A DNA stretch of 64,000 nucleotides from a virus: positions 1 to 64,000 of the IMG/VR virus record IMGVR_UViG_3300022226_000003. One strand, given 5' to 3'. Positions 52,412-59,789 of the stretch are shown piece by piece (position 1 is the first letter of the stretch; each line of letters begins with the position of its first letter). Below the pieces are notes generated by a model. It did no database searches and was not told the origin of the DNA. It was given only the letters and a program-made list of their open reading frames with translations. The position numbers and the translations under genes are program-made.

Positions 52412-52956
52412 AAAAATTATCAAATGTTGAAGATGTGGAATTGCTGGTCACAGATTCAAAACTGAAGAATTGGATCTATGGTATGAACGATCAACTTGCA
52501 GAGGATCTTGACGAAGATGATGCGCAAGAGTTTGTTGTGTACTTCGGAGGTGACATTTTCTTAGTTGAAAATGAGCAAGATCTTAAAGAAATCGATTTAC
52601 CGTATGATGGTTCGAATGTTGATAGGAATATAACTGAAGGGGCCGCAGTATTTGATATTGCTGAATGGATCCTAGGAGGTATGTATGCGCAGCTAATGCT
52701 GATCACAAATAATGGTGGTGGTAATACATATGTAATCCCGAGAGTAGTTGCCGGTAAATCAGAGAATGTCATTGAAAGTATGAAGATGACTCAAAAGAGC
52801 TATGAGAAGGAAACTGAGAATCTTTATGGCGATCCACAAAAAGAAAAGCTAGAAGAGGATGCAAAAGATATTGAACAAGAGATGAAATCAAGTTTAAAAG
52901 AGTATGATGACCCGATGTCAGATGAAATGGAATTGGGGCCAGAAGATAAACTTTAG
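52408..52956 (+). CDS. Conserved acidic phage protein
   Basis: About 182 residues; the ATG at 52408 overlaps the polymerase stop (ATGA). An acidic N-terminal half has VVYFGGDIFLVENEQDLKEIDLP, then ITEGAAVFDIAEWILGGMYAQLMLITNNGGGNTYVIPR. The C-terminus is very acidic and helical. Proteins of this shape sit near single-subunit polymerases and SSB in other phages, but I know no proven role. Confidence 0.55.
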   Translation: MKKLSNVEDVELLVTDSKLKNWIYGMNDQLAEDLDEDDAQEFVVYFGGDIFLVENEQDLKEIDLPYDGSNVDRNITEGAAVFDIAEWILGGMYAQLMLITNNGGGNTYVIPRVVAGKSENVIESMKMTQKSYEKETENLYGDPQKEKLEEDAKDIEQEMKSSLKEYDDPMSDEMELGPEDKL

Positions 52957-52965
52957 GGGATAAAA

Positions 52966-53169
52966 GTGATATTAATTACTAAAGTAGACCCGTTTACCGG
53001 AAAGACTAATCAGCGGTTGATAGATATAACCCGCGAACAGTTAGAACAATATGAAAAGGGTGGTAAGTGCATACAAGATGCGTTCCCGCATTTAACGCCC
53101 GATGAGCGCGAATTTATCATGACGGGTATTACACCCGATTCATGGAATGCAGCATTTAATAAAACTTAA
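52966..53169 (+). CDS. Small conserved phage protein
   Basis: 67 residues ending AFPHLTPDEREFIMTGITPDSWNAAF. The block ITREQLEQYEKGGKCIQDAFPHL is shared with small proteins in many phages. It lies between the acidic protein and SSB in the replication operon, so it may aid DNA replication. GTG start with an aggggat site. Confidence 0.6.
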   Translation: MILITKVDPFTGKTNQRLIDITREQLEQYEKGGKCIQDAFPHLTPDEREFIMTGITPDSWNAAFNKT

Positions 53170-53189
53170 TATTATAAGTAGGGGATAAA

Positions 53190-53792
53190 ATGATAATCAA
53201 AAATTGTGAAATCTGGTTCGCCAAAGTAGACCCCAAGAGGCCCAACCCGAAGTTTGATCCAAAGAATCCCACATGGGAAGTCCAGATGAGAACCAGTGAT
53301 AAAGCAGTTTTGAAATACTGGAAAGAATGTGATTTGAAAGAACCTAAGGCCGTGATACCAGATGAAGGTGAGCCTTATTTCCGTATAAATCTGAAAAAGA
53401 AATCTATTCGAAAGGATGGTGATCCAGCTGATCCAGTGCAAGTTGTGAATATGCAACGAGAACCGGTGGACCCTAATTCCATCGGAAATGGCTCTATCGC
53501 AAATATCCGAGTATTTCAATATCCGTATCCCGATAAAGCAACAGGTGAAGAAAGAATATCTTCTATCTTAATGGGAATACAACTTATCAAGCATATTGTT
53601 TGGATACCCAAGCCCGGTGAAGATTTCGAGGATGAGGGTGAAACTGAAGTCATTATGCCCGAAACTGATGAAGATGATGAAGCACCTTGGGAAGATGAGG
53701 AAGGTCCCGACGACGGCCCTAAAGAACCTAAGAAAACCCCGACACCCGCAATTAAAGTCGGTAGCAAGGATGACGTAGATCCTGAATTTTAA
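53190..53792 (+). CDS. Single-stranded DNA-binding protein (T7 gp2.5-like)
   Basis: 200 residues, slightly shorter than T7 gp2.5. It starts MIIKNCEIWFAKVDPKRPNPKF and has an OB-fold-like strand pattern (TWEVQMRTSD, PYFRINLKKKS, GSIANIRVFQYP). A strongly acidic tail follows (residues about 150-200, ETDEDDEAPWEDEEGPDD) and the terminal residue is aromatic (DVDPEF), the usual tail that contacts polymerase and helicase. Fits the T7-type replisome encoded here. Confidence 0.82.
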   Translation: MIIKNCEIWFAKVDPKRPNPKFDPKNPTWEVQMRTSDKAVLKYWKECDLKEPKAVIPDEGEPYFRINLKKKSIRKDGDPADPVQVVNMQREPVDPNSIGNGSIANIRVFQYPYPDKATGEERISSILMGIQLIKHIVWIPKPGEDFEDEGETEVIMPETDEDDEAPWEDEEGPDDGPKEPKKTPTPAIKVGSKDDVDPEF

Positions 53793-53804
53793 ATATTAAC
53801 CTAT

Positions 53805-53860
53805 GGGAGCAACGCTACACGTAGATGTACTGCCAGTTATAAAAGTCTGGCCGTTGCCCC
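53805..53860 (+). ncRNA. Three-way-junction RNA element
   Basis: A 56-base intergenic segment folds into an outer stem (53805-53814 with 53852-53860, nine pairs, one bulged A), a short inner hairpin (53815-53824) and a second inner hairpin GCCAG/CTGGC (53832-53836 with 53847-53851, loop of 10) that abuts the outer stem. It lies after SSB and before the DUF3310 gene. I do not recognise a known riboswitch or ribozyme. Confidence 0.5.
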
Positions 53861-53881
53861 GCCTTATAAGTAGGATAACCT

Positions 53882-54427
53882 ATGAAATACGAATATGTCT
53901 TATATCTGAGGCACGATACATCGAAAGATGAAATTATAGCAACAGCCTTCAATCCCCAAGAGATACTTAAACAATGGGGAGCCCGAGAGCAAGGAGCTTT
54001 TGCTCATAGCTGGTATCAGCTAGTTATCAACGACTATTGTACAGGTGAACAGTTAGCAGCATACCTGGATCTAGAGCGTTTTGCGTCAAGTGTTTGGTTT
54101 CATAATGATAAAGACCCTCACAAAGAAATGCTAAAAAATACACCCAGTAAAGATCCCGTAAACCCCAGTCACTATCAAAGATTTGTAATGGATCTTCAAT
54201 GGATTGAAACGAAGCAATATACTAGTATGAATTTCGAAGCAGCTATTCAATTACAAGTCGAAAAATATCTAGATCGCTTAGGTAAAAAGGACGAGGAAAT
54301 ACAAGAACTAAAGAAAGCTTTTTGGTATCTTGGTTTTTGGATAGCATATAAAATTAATGATAAAAAGCCAATTAAAGTTAAAGATATCCCTGAATTACTT
54401 GATATAAGCAATATCTGGAAAGGTTAA
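53882..54427 (+). CDS. DUF3310 protein (T7 gp1.7-like nucleotide kinase)
   Basis: 181 residues. The C-terminal half has the DUF3310 pattern: DPVNPSHYQRF, LQWIETKQY, FEAAIQLQVEKYLDRLGKKDEEIQELKKAFWYLGFW. In T7 gp1.7 the domain is linked to nucleotide kinase activity. The N-terminal half (MKYEYVLYLRHDTSKDEIIATAFNPQEIL) is unrecognised. It precedes DNA polymerase by two bases, so it shares its operon. Domain call firm, activity inferred. Confidence 0.75.
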   Translation: MKYEYVLYLRHDTSKDEIIATAFNPQEILKQWGAREQGAFAHSWYQLVINDYCTGEQLAAYLDLERFASSVWFHNDKDPHKEMLKNTPSKDPVNPSHYQRFVMDLQWIETKQYTSMNFEAAIQLQVEKYLDRLGKKDEEIQELKKAFWYLGFWIAYKINDKKPIKVKDIPELLDISNIWKG

Positions 54428-54429
54428 AA

Positions 54430-56424
54430 ATGCGATTAGTATTTGACATCGAGACCAATTCGCTATTACCTGCATTAAAGAGAATGTGGTTGTTAATAGC
54501 ACAAGATACTAAATTCAAAATTAAATATGAATATTTTGAAAATGATTTTGGCTGGAAGAAACTTTTCGAAAAAGCTCAAGTAGTAATAGGCCACAATATT
54601 TTAGGGTTTGACGTTCCTGCTTTGAAGAAACTATTTAATTATGAGTTTCCAAAAAGCGTAGTTTTTCATGATACAGCTCTGATGTCCAGAATTTTAGATT
54701 ACCGAAGATTCGGACACCGTAGCCATTCTCTGGAAGTTTGGGGTGAAATGCTGGGAGACCCTAAAGGTAAGTTTATTGAATACGGCGGTTGGGATCCCGA
54801 AAAATCTATCTATTCCAGTGAAGAAGAATGGTCTGAAGCAATGCACCTCTATTGCGCGCAAGATGTAAATGTCAATATTCAAATTTATGAAATACTGCTA
54901 GCAGAGTTTAGTGCTCTTGCTAAAAGAAATCCTTTCATAAAAACCTATATGACGGCAGAACACTATGCGGCAAGATGGCAAGCCACAGCACAATTACATG
55001 GTTGGCCTTTTAATGTGGAAGCTGCCAAAAAGCTATTTGAAGAAATTGACGAAAAGTTAAATGCAACCAGGGAACTATTGGAACCGAGGCTTGGAATAAA
55101 AGTAATTGCAAAAGATAAAGCAAATCGCAAAGTTGAAACAAAGAAACCTGCTTGGACAAAAGATGGTTACTATGCTAAACGTACAGCTGATTGGTTTAAT
55201 ATCCCTGTACAATGTGGTTTTGAGATGGACAGAGAGGAGGCTCTGGAAATACTGGAAATGGATCCTCAAGACCAGTCTGATGAACTCATTGTTCTTGCTG
55301 AAGAAATATTAGAGTATGGCTCAAGACCTATTATCGGGGAATATTGTCGTGTGGAATTTCAGCCCAGATCACTAACTTCACCTTCGGACGTCAAAGATTT
55401 TCTATTTGAACAGGGGTGGGAGCCGTCTGAGTGGAACACAAAGAGGGATGAAGAAACGGGCGAAATAATAAAAACTTCACCAAAGATATCTGATGACGAT
55501 CTCGAACTTCTAGGTGGAGACGGTGCTTTGTATAACGAATTCAAATCACTCGCTTCCAGGCACAGTATCATAGCTACTTGGATAGCGGAAGTTGATGAGA
55601 ATGGAATGCTACACGGTGAATCGCATCTAGTTGGAACACCGAGTATGCGAACTCGACATCAAATCATTGTAAATGTTCCTACAGCTGAAAAGCCTTATGG
55701 CAAAGAAATGAGATCATTGTTCCACGCATTACCCAATTGGAAATTGATTGGAGCGGACTCTTCAGGTAATCAAGCAAGGGGCCTGGCCTTTTACTTAGGC
55801 GATAAGGAATTTATTGATGTTATTTTGAATAAAGATATTCATGAGTACAATAAAGAAAAGCTTAATGATGTATTAGAAGAAATGGGTTACGGTCGGCCAG
55901 TTACTAGAGACCAAGCGAAAAGAGTTTTATATGCTTTTCTTTTCGGTGCATCAGGAATGAAGCTATGGAGCTATATCTTCGGTGTAGCAAAAATAAAAGA
56001 AGGGAATACTCTTAAAAGAGGCTTCGTGAAAGCCGTCCCCGGATTTAAAGACCTGATAGATAAATTGGAGAATATTTATGGCGCAACTTCTAAGGAAGGA
56101 TATGGCTATATTCCTTCTCTGGCAGGTAATAAGATATATGTGGACTCGTTCCATAAGTTACTTGTGTACTTGTTACAAAGCCTTGAGAAAATAACTTGCA
56201 GTACTTCTTTAATGCTGACAATGCAAAGGCTGGAAGCTGAAAACATACCTTATATTCCGTTGATGTATTATCATGATGAAATAGACTTTATGACACCTGA
56301 TGAATACGCAGAACGTGCTTCGGAAATAAGTGAACAAGCTTTTACTGATGGGCCTAAGCTATACGGTATTGATATTATGGCAGGTCAAGGAAAAATAGGA
56401 GATACATGGTATGAAATTCACTAA
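54430..56424 (+). CDS. Family A DNA polymerase (T7 gp5-like) with unusual motif A
   Basis: 664 residues with a 3'-5' exonuclease (FDIETN with D6 and E8, GHNILGFDVPALKKLF, HDTALMSRI) and a polymerase domain. Motif A is GADSSGNQARGLA (D443, Q448): the residue equivalent to the steric-gate Glu (T7 E480, E. coli E710) is Gln. Motif B RDQAKRVLYAFLFG has Y501 at the position of E. coli F762, as in T7. Motif C is YHDEI (H615-D616-E617). It uses host or phage factors to copy the genome. Confidence 0.93.
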   Translation: MRLVFDIETNSLLPALKRMWLLIAQDTKFKIKYEYFENDFGWKKLFEKAQVVIGHNILGFDVPALKKLFNYEFPKSVVFHDTALMSRILDYRRFGHRSHSLEVWGEMLGDPKGKFIEYGGWDPEKSIYSSEEEWSEAMHLYCAQDVNVNIQIYEILLAEFSALAKRNPFIKTYMTAEHYAARWQATAQLHGWPFNVEAAKKLFEEIDEKLNATRELLEPRLGIKVIAKDKANRKVETKKPAWTKDGYYAKRTADWFNIPVQCGFEMDREEALEILEMDPQDQSDELIVLAEEILEYGSRPIIGEYCRVEFQPRSLTSPSDVKDFLFEQGWEPSEWNTKRDEETGEIIKTSPKISDDDLELLGGDGALYNEFKSLASRHSIIATWIAEVDENGMLHGESHLVGTPSMRTRHQIIVNVPTAEKPYGKEMRSLFHALPNWKLIGADSSGNQARGLAFYLGDKEFIDVILNKDIHEYNKEKLNDVLEEMGYGRPVTRDQAKRVLYAFLFGASGMKLWSYIFGVAKIKEGNTLKRGFVKAVPGFKDLIDKLENIYGATSKEGYGYIPSLAGNKIYVDSFHKLLVYLLQSLEKITCSTSLMLTMQRLEAENIPYIPLMYYHDEIDFMTPDEYAERASEISEQAFTDGPKLYGIDIMAGQGKIGDTWYEIH

Positions 56425-56650
56425 TATTAAAAATGTTATTATAGTATTGCTATTGAGTGGTTGCGGTACTGATTTACCGTATGATGATGCAGAGCAAATC
56501 AATGATGGCAACAATACAAGACCTTTGACAATCGAAGAGAGGCAGCTCTGTGGTCTTTCTGATAAACGTATTATTGTCGAAATAGTTGAGAATGGAGTAA
56601 GTGTAGGGTTTTACACTATCTACTGTAAATACGGATATGTTAGGTATTAG
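56411..56650 (+). CDS. Small lipoprotein
   Basis: 79 residues; the start overlaps the polymerase end by 14 bases. Signal MKFTNIKNVIIVLLLSGC with a lipobox LLSGC. The mature part has an acidic start and CGLSDKRIIVEIVENGVSVG. In a replication operon it may be a superinfection-exclusion lipoprotein; unproven. The tRNA follows six bases later. Confidence 0.6.
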   Translation: MKFTNIKNVIIVLLLSGCGTDLPYDDAEQINDGNNTRPLTIEERQLCGLSDKRIIVEIVENGVSVGFYTIYCKYGYVRY

Positions 56651-56655
56651 CATTC

Positions 56656-56748
56656 GGATGCGAGGCGGATATTGGCTTAAGTCGCACCGGACTGTAAATC
56701 CGGATTCTGCTAGACAGGGTGATGGTTCGATTCCATCCGCATCCACCA
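56656..56748 (+). tRNA. tRNA-Tyr (GTA), with encoded CCA
   Basis: The acceptor GGATGCG (56656-56662) pairs with CGCATCC (56738-56744), then A and CCA. The anticodon stem CCGGA/TCCGG holds the loop CTGTAAA with anticodon GTA. A long variable arm, as in bacterial tRNA-Tyr, and a GGTTCGATTCC T-arm are present. It lies between the lipoprotein and the next gene of the operon. Confidence 0.85.
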
Positions 56749-56774
56749 CTTAACTTAAAATCAATGGAGACCAA

Positions 56775-57077
56775 ATGAATATTCATATAGTATATTGGAG
56801 AGGTTCTACAGAACTCGGTGGCATAGAGCTGAGTGATTTAAGAATAAATTACAATCTTGCCTCTGAAATGGATTTAATTATAGTCCATAATGACAAACAA
56901 TTTGTAACATTAAGAGATCGAATGGGAAATAGTAAAAAACAGCTCTTCCGAGAGGATATGCTCACGGAATTTGTAGCGCAGTGGATTGACGATTGGAGAA
57001 TGTCAAATCCCCCGGAACCTGATCAAGAGGATGACACCACAGATTGGGGCATTGAAAACCAAACAATTGGGGGTTAA
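56775..57077 (+). CDS. Hypothetical protein in replication operon
   Basis: 100 residues, with a strand-rich start (NIHIVYWRGSTELGGIELSDL), KKQLFREDMLTEFVAQWIDDW and an acidic C-terminal tail (PEPDQEDDTTDWG). An aatggaga site precedes the ATG. It ends one base before the next small gene. No family recognised. Confidence 0.5.
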   Translation: MNIHIVYWRGSTELGGIELSDLRINYNLASEMDLIIVHNDKQFVTLRDRMGNSKKQLFREDMLTEFVAQWIDDWRMSNPPEPDQEDDTTDWGIENQTIGG

Positions 57078-57078
57078 C

Positions 57079-57162
57079 ATGGATTTAATAGATACGATAA
57101 TTGTCTCTTCGGTTGTTTCTACTATGATGGTGATTATCGTCACATTAGCCTGGAACAAGTAA
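57079..57162 (+). CDS. 27-residue membrane peptide
   Basis: ATG one base after the upstream stop. Encodes an almost wholly hydrophobic peptide (TIIVSSVVSTMMVIIVTLAW) with a basic end. Similar in style to the early mini-membrane genes. Function unknown. Confidence 0.4.
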   Translation: MDLIDTIIVSSVVSTMMVIIVTLAWNK

Positions 57163-57203
57163 TTAAAACAAAATATTATTTCAGAAATATTAAGGAGAAA
57201 CCA

Positions 57204-57437
57204 ATGCAATTTGAAAGATTACAAGTTGAAAGACAGAAGTATGGTGAGAACAAGGGTAAAGCTACGGGAGCCATCAAATACTCAGACCCTGTAGGAGAGA
57301 TGACATTAGCTTTATCTGAAAGGCAATGTGATGAAATCTTGAGAATTATTTCAGATACAATGGTAAGAATGACAAACGATCTTGCTAATAATATGACATC
57401 TTCTATCATCACTCAAAAGAGTTTAGGAGTAGATTGA
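57204..57437 (+). CDS. Hypothetical protein
   Basis: 77 residues with an aaggag site. Contains ERLQVERQKYGENKGKATGAIKYS and a helical end (LSERQCDEILRIISDTMVRMTNDLAN). No family recognised. One base separates it from the next gene. Confidence 0.5.
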   Translation: MQFERLQVERQKYGENKGKATGAIKYSDPVGEMTLALSERQCDEILRIISDTMVRMTNDLANNMTSSIITQKSLGVD

Positions 57438-57438
57438 T

Positions 57439-57675
57439 ATGGGTATGTTTGATAGAGTAATTGCAGATTGTCCTAATTGTGAAGGTTTTGTGGAATTTCA
57501 AAGTAAATCCGGTGATTGCGAGTTGACAACATTTAATATTATGGCTGTACCTTTGGAAATAGCTCAGGATATCAATTTAGATGAATCAATTTGTGATCAT
57601 TGTAAATCAAGATTTATTATAAGTAAAATTATTGATATAGATACATTGCCGATGCAATTAACGGAGGTAGATTAA
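57439..57675 (+). CDS. Small zinc-ribbon-like protein
   Basis: 78 residues with two cysteine knuckles, CPNC (residues 11-14) and CDHC (about 53-56), with strands between. It likely binds zinc and may contact nucleic acid or protein. Start MGMFDRVIADCPNC. The stop overlaps the next start (TAATG). Family uncertain. Confidence 0.55.
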   Translation: MGMFDRVIADCPNCEGFVEFQSKSGDCELTTFNIMAVPLEIAQDINLDESICDHCKSRFIISKIIDIDTLPMQLTEVD

Positions 57676-57932
57676 TGCCAATACGAGAGAAAGATAATTA
57701 TCATTATTTCGCATCATCTGGAATTGGTTGGAATACCGGCTCTGATATTCGAAAGGTGCTGGAAATCCGGCGGCAAGAAGATCATCTAATAGCATCGGGC
57801 TTTCAAGTTTGGGAAGTTCCCGGTAAAGATAAAGATAGTGACTATAAAATAGAATGGTATGCACCACAAGTGGAAGGTGCTAAATCTATTATTGTGGAAG
57901 AATACGACTGGTCTAGGAGTAAGAAACGATGA
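57675..57932 (+). CDS. Hypothetical protein
   Basis: 85 residues, highly charged, with NYHYFASSGIGWNTGSDIRKVLEIRRQEDHLIASGFQVWEVPG. It overlaps both neighbours by a few bases. No family recognised. Operon position suggests a replication accessory. Confidence 0.5.
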   Translation: MPIREKDNYHYFASSGIGWNTGSDIRKVLEIRRQEDHLIASGFQVWEVPGKDKDSDYKIEWYAPQVEGAKSIIVEEYDWSRSKKR

Positions 57933-58126
57933 GTGAAGATTTAAAAGATGCCACCATTGAAGCTCTCAGAAGGCAGCTCGCCGTGAAAGAGATGGAATTA
58001 GAAACCAAGAATGAGCGAATTCATAATTTACTGAAACAACTCGAAAGCCTAGAATGCAGCAAACAGAATCCCACGTGGGGTGACAGCCCAGCTAAACCTC
58101 TCTTTCAACGAAAAGGTAAAACATAG
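57929..58126 (+). CDS. Small coiled-coil protein
   Basis: 65 residues starting in an ATGA overlap. Residues about 8-45 form a coiled coil (ATIEALRRQLAVKEMELETKNERIHNLLKQLESLE); the end is basic. It directly precedes the exonuclease gene. Function unknown. Confidence 0.5.
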   Translation: MSEDLKDATIEALRRQLAVKEMELETKNERIHNLLKQLESLECSKQNPTWGDSPAKPLFQRKGKT

Positions 58127-58963
58127 ATGACAACTCTGGTCATAGATGGCGATATATTAGTCCACTTGGCTTGTCGATACGATAGATGGCAAACTAAATG
58201 TAAAAAAGAAGGCAAATATTTATTAGTAAATCTAAATGAGGAGGGTACTAAAGAACATTTAGAATACACTAAAAGAGAAGATGAGAAGTACATGAGGGAG
58301 TCATGGGAGAATTTTGAAAAACTGGTAAATACTCTGGTGGATGAATTATGGGCAATAGGTTACTTCATGGCAGTAAAAGGTGAAGGAAATTTCCGACATG
58401 ATCTCTATAGTGAATATAAAGCCAATCGCGCCAGACAGAAAGAAAAAAGGCCCGACAACCGCAGTAAGTTCGTGAATGCCATAACTAAATTAGCCGTATT
58501 GAATGGCTATGCAACTCCAGCAGATGGCATGGAAGCTGATGACTTAGTGAGAATTAAGGCAGAAGAATTACGTGAATCTGGAGAAGATTTCACGATAGTC
58601 ACGATAGACAAAGATTTGCGATGTATTCCCGGTAAATTCTATGATCCAAAAAAGAAAGAACATTTTGAAATATCGGAAGAGGAAGCTACCAAGTTCTATT
58701 ATGAACAATTGCTGTCAGGGGACTCCTCTGATAATATTCCGGGTGTTCCGGGAGTGGGACCAATCAATGCCCAAAAAATGTTAGCTGGAATTAATTCAGA
58801 GGAAGAATATCAAGAGATTGTTGTGAGTAATTATCTGGCAGCATACGAAGATGATTGGGAAGTTATGCTGGAGCTCAATGGTAAATTACTCTATATTTTA
58901 AAAAGTATAGATGACTCTTTTTCAATGGCTGATTGGCCAATCGTTAAGGAATTAAAGGAGTAA
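58127..58963 (+). CDS. 5'-3' exonuclease (T7 gp6-like)
   Basis: 278 residues. FEN-family acidic residues are visible: LVIDGDIL (D7, D9), DGMEADDLV, TIVTIDKDLRCIPG, and the helix-hairpin-helix GDSSDNIPGVPGVGPINAQKML. This enzyme removes RNA primers and helps degrade host DNA. It lies in the replication operon upstream of the primase-helicase. Length near the family's usual size. Confidence 0.88.
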   Translation: MTTLVIDGDILVHLACRYDRWQTKCKKEGKYLLVNLNEEGTKEHLEYTKREDEKYMRESWENFEKLVNTLVDELWAIGYFMAVKGEGNFRHDLYSEYKANRARQKEKRPDNRSKFVNAITKLAVLNGYATPADGMEADDLVRIKAEELRESGEDFTIVTIDKDLRCIPGKFYDPKKKEHFEISEEEATKFYYEQLLSGDSSDNIPGVPGVGPINAQKMLAGINSEEEYQEIVVSNYLAAYEDDWEVMLELNGKLLYILKSIDDSFSMADWPIVKELKE

Positions 58964-58966
58964 TTT

Positions 58967-59302
58967 ATGTATAGTACGTTAACTGTTAAAGGAGTTCTTA
59001 GTATGAAAATGCCGTCTGCTAAATCAGGCTATAAGCCGAAATATAAGTATATGGTGGAGCATTGCAGAACCATCAATGGCAAGATGCTAATTAAGCATTG
59101 GATAATGGATAGCTATTCTCAAGCAAGAGACTATGCTCACAAGGAACTTCGAAGTGGACTGGGAGGTGATATTTTCAAAGCAAATTCTCTCATCTATACC
59201 ACAGCATCCTACCGAGAAGGGGTAAGAAAGACAAAATTCAGCCGTGTATTTGGAGGTCGTTTCGAGCATGTGCTGGTTTTTCGTGTTGAACTTTATCAAT
59301 GA
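58967..59302 (+). CDS. Hypothetical protein
   Basis: 111 residues from an ATG eight bases after ggag, or 99 residues from the ATG at 59003, which also has an aaggag site. It is basic (RTINGKMLIKHWIMDSYSQARDYAHKELRSG), which suggests nucleic-acid binding. Ends overlapping the next gene. No family recognised. Confidence 0.5.
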   Translation: MYSTLTVKGVLSMKMPSAKSGYKPKYKYMVEHCRTINGKMLIKHWIMDSYSQARDYAHKELRSGLGGDIFKANSLIYTTASYREGVRKTKFSRVFGGRFEHVLVFRVELYQ

Positions 59303-59766
59303 TAATTCCGAAAGTAGACAGTAAGCTACCTCGATATAATAACGGTAAATGGAAATTTTGCGAACAATTAGATCCCACGAAGTATGTGGGATTTCTATAT
59401 GTAATTCGAGACAATTACTTAGAACGTTTTTATTTTGGAAAAAAGAATTTTAAAGTAAAAAGAGGTAAGTTTAAAGGTAAGGAGAGTGATTGGCGTAAAT
59501 ACAACACTTCTTCACCACTCCTTAAAGAACTTTTTATTGAAAGAGGATTTGAAGAGTTTGAATTCATCGTACTTGAACAATATAAAACACAAGGCACGCT
59601 GTCTTATGCAGAAACATGGACTCTATGTGAAGTTGAAGCACCGACTAATGTTAAATGGTATAATACCAGAATTGAAAAAGTATCGTGGACCGTCAAGGAG
59701 CCTATTTCGTCTAGGCACAAAGAAAGACTCCTAAAAACAATAGCACTGGAGGAGTTTAATGAATAA
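59299..59766 (+). CDS. GIY-YIG-like nuclease (degenerate)
   Basis: 155 residues with the phage GIY-YIG nuclease layout: GFLYVI....RFYFGKKNF (standing for GIY...YIG), SDWRKYNTSSPLLKELF, EFEFIVLEQYKTQGTLSYAETW with the conserved Glu. The GIY is replaced by FLY and YIG by YFG. Such genes are often homing endonucleases or resolvases. It interrupts the replication genes between exonuclease and primase. Family call moderate. Confidence 0.6.
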   Translation: MIIPKVDSKLPRYNNGKWKFCEQLDPTKYVGFLYVIRDNYLERFYFGKKNFKVKRGKFKGKESDWRKYNTSSPLLKELFIERGFEEFEFIVLEQYKTQGTLSYAETWTLCEVEAPTNVKWYNTRIEKVSWTVKEPISSRHKERLLKTIALEEFNE

Positions 59767-59789
59767 ACCACACAAACCAGAGACATCTA

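Noticed and set aside
53172-53884. Shared ttataagtagg before two genes as a regulatory repeat
   Set aside because: Both copies serve as ribosome binding sites and the match is short, so common function is enough to explain it.
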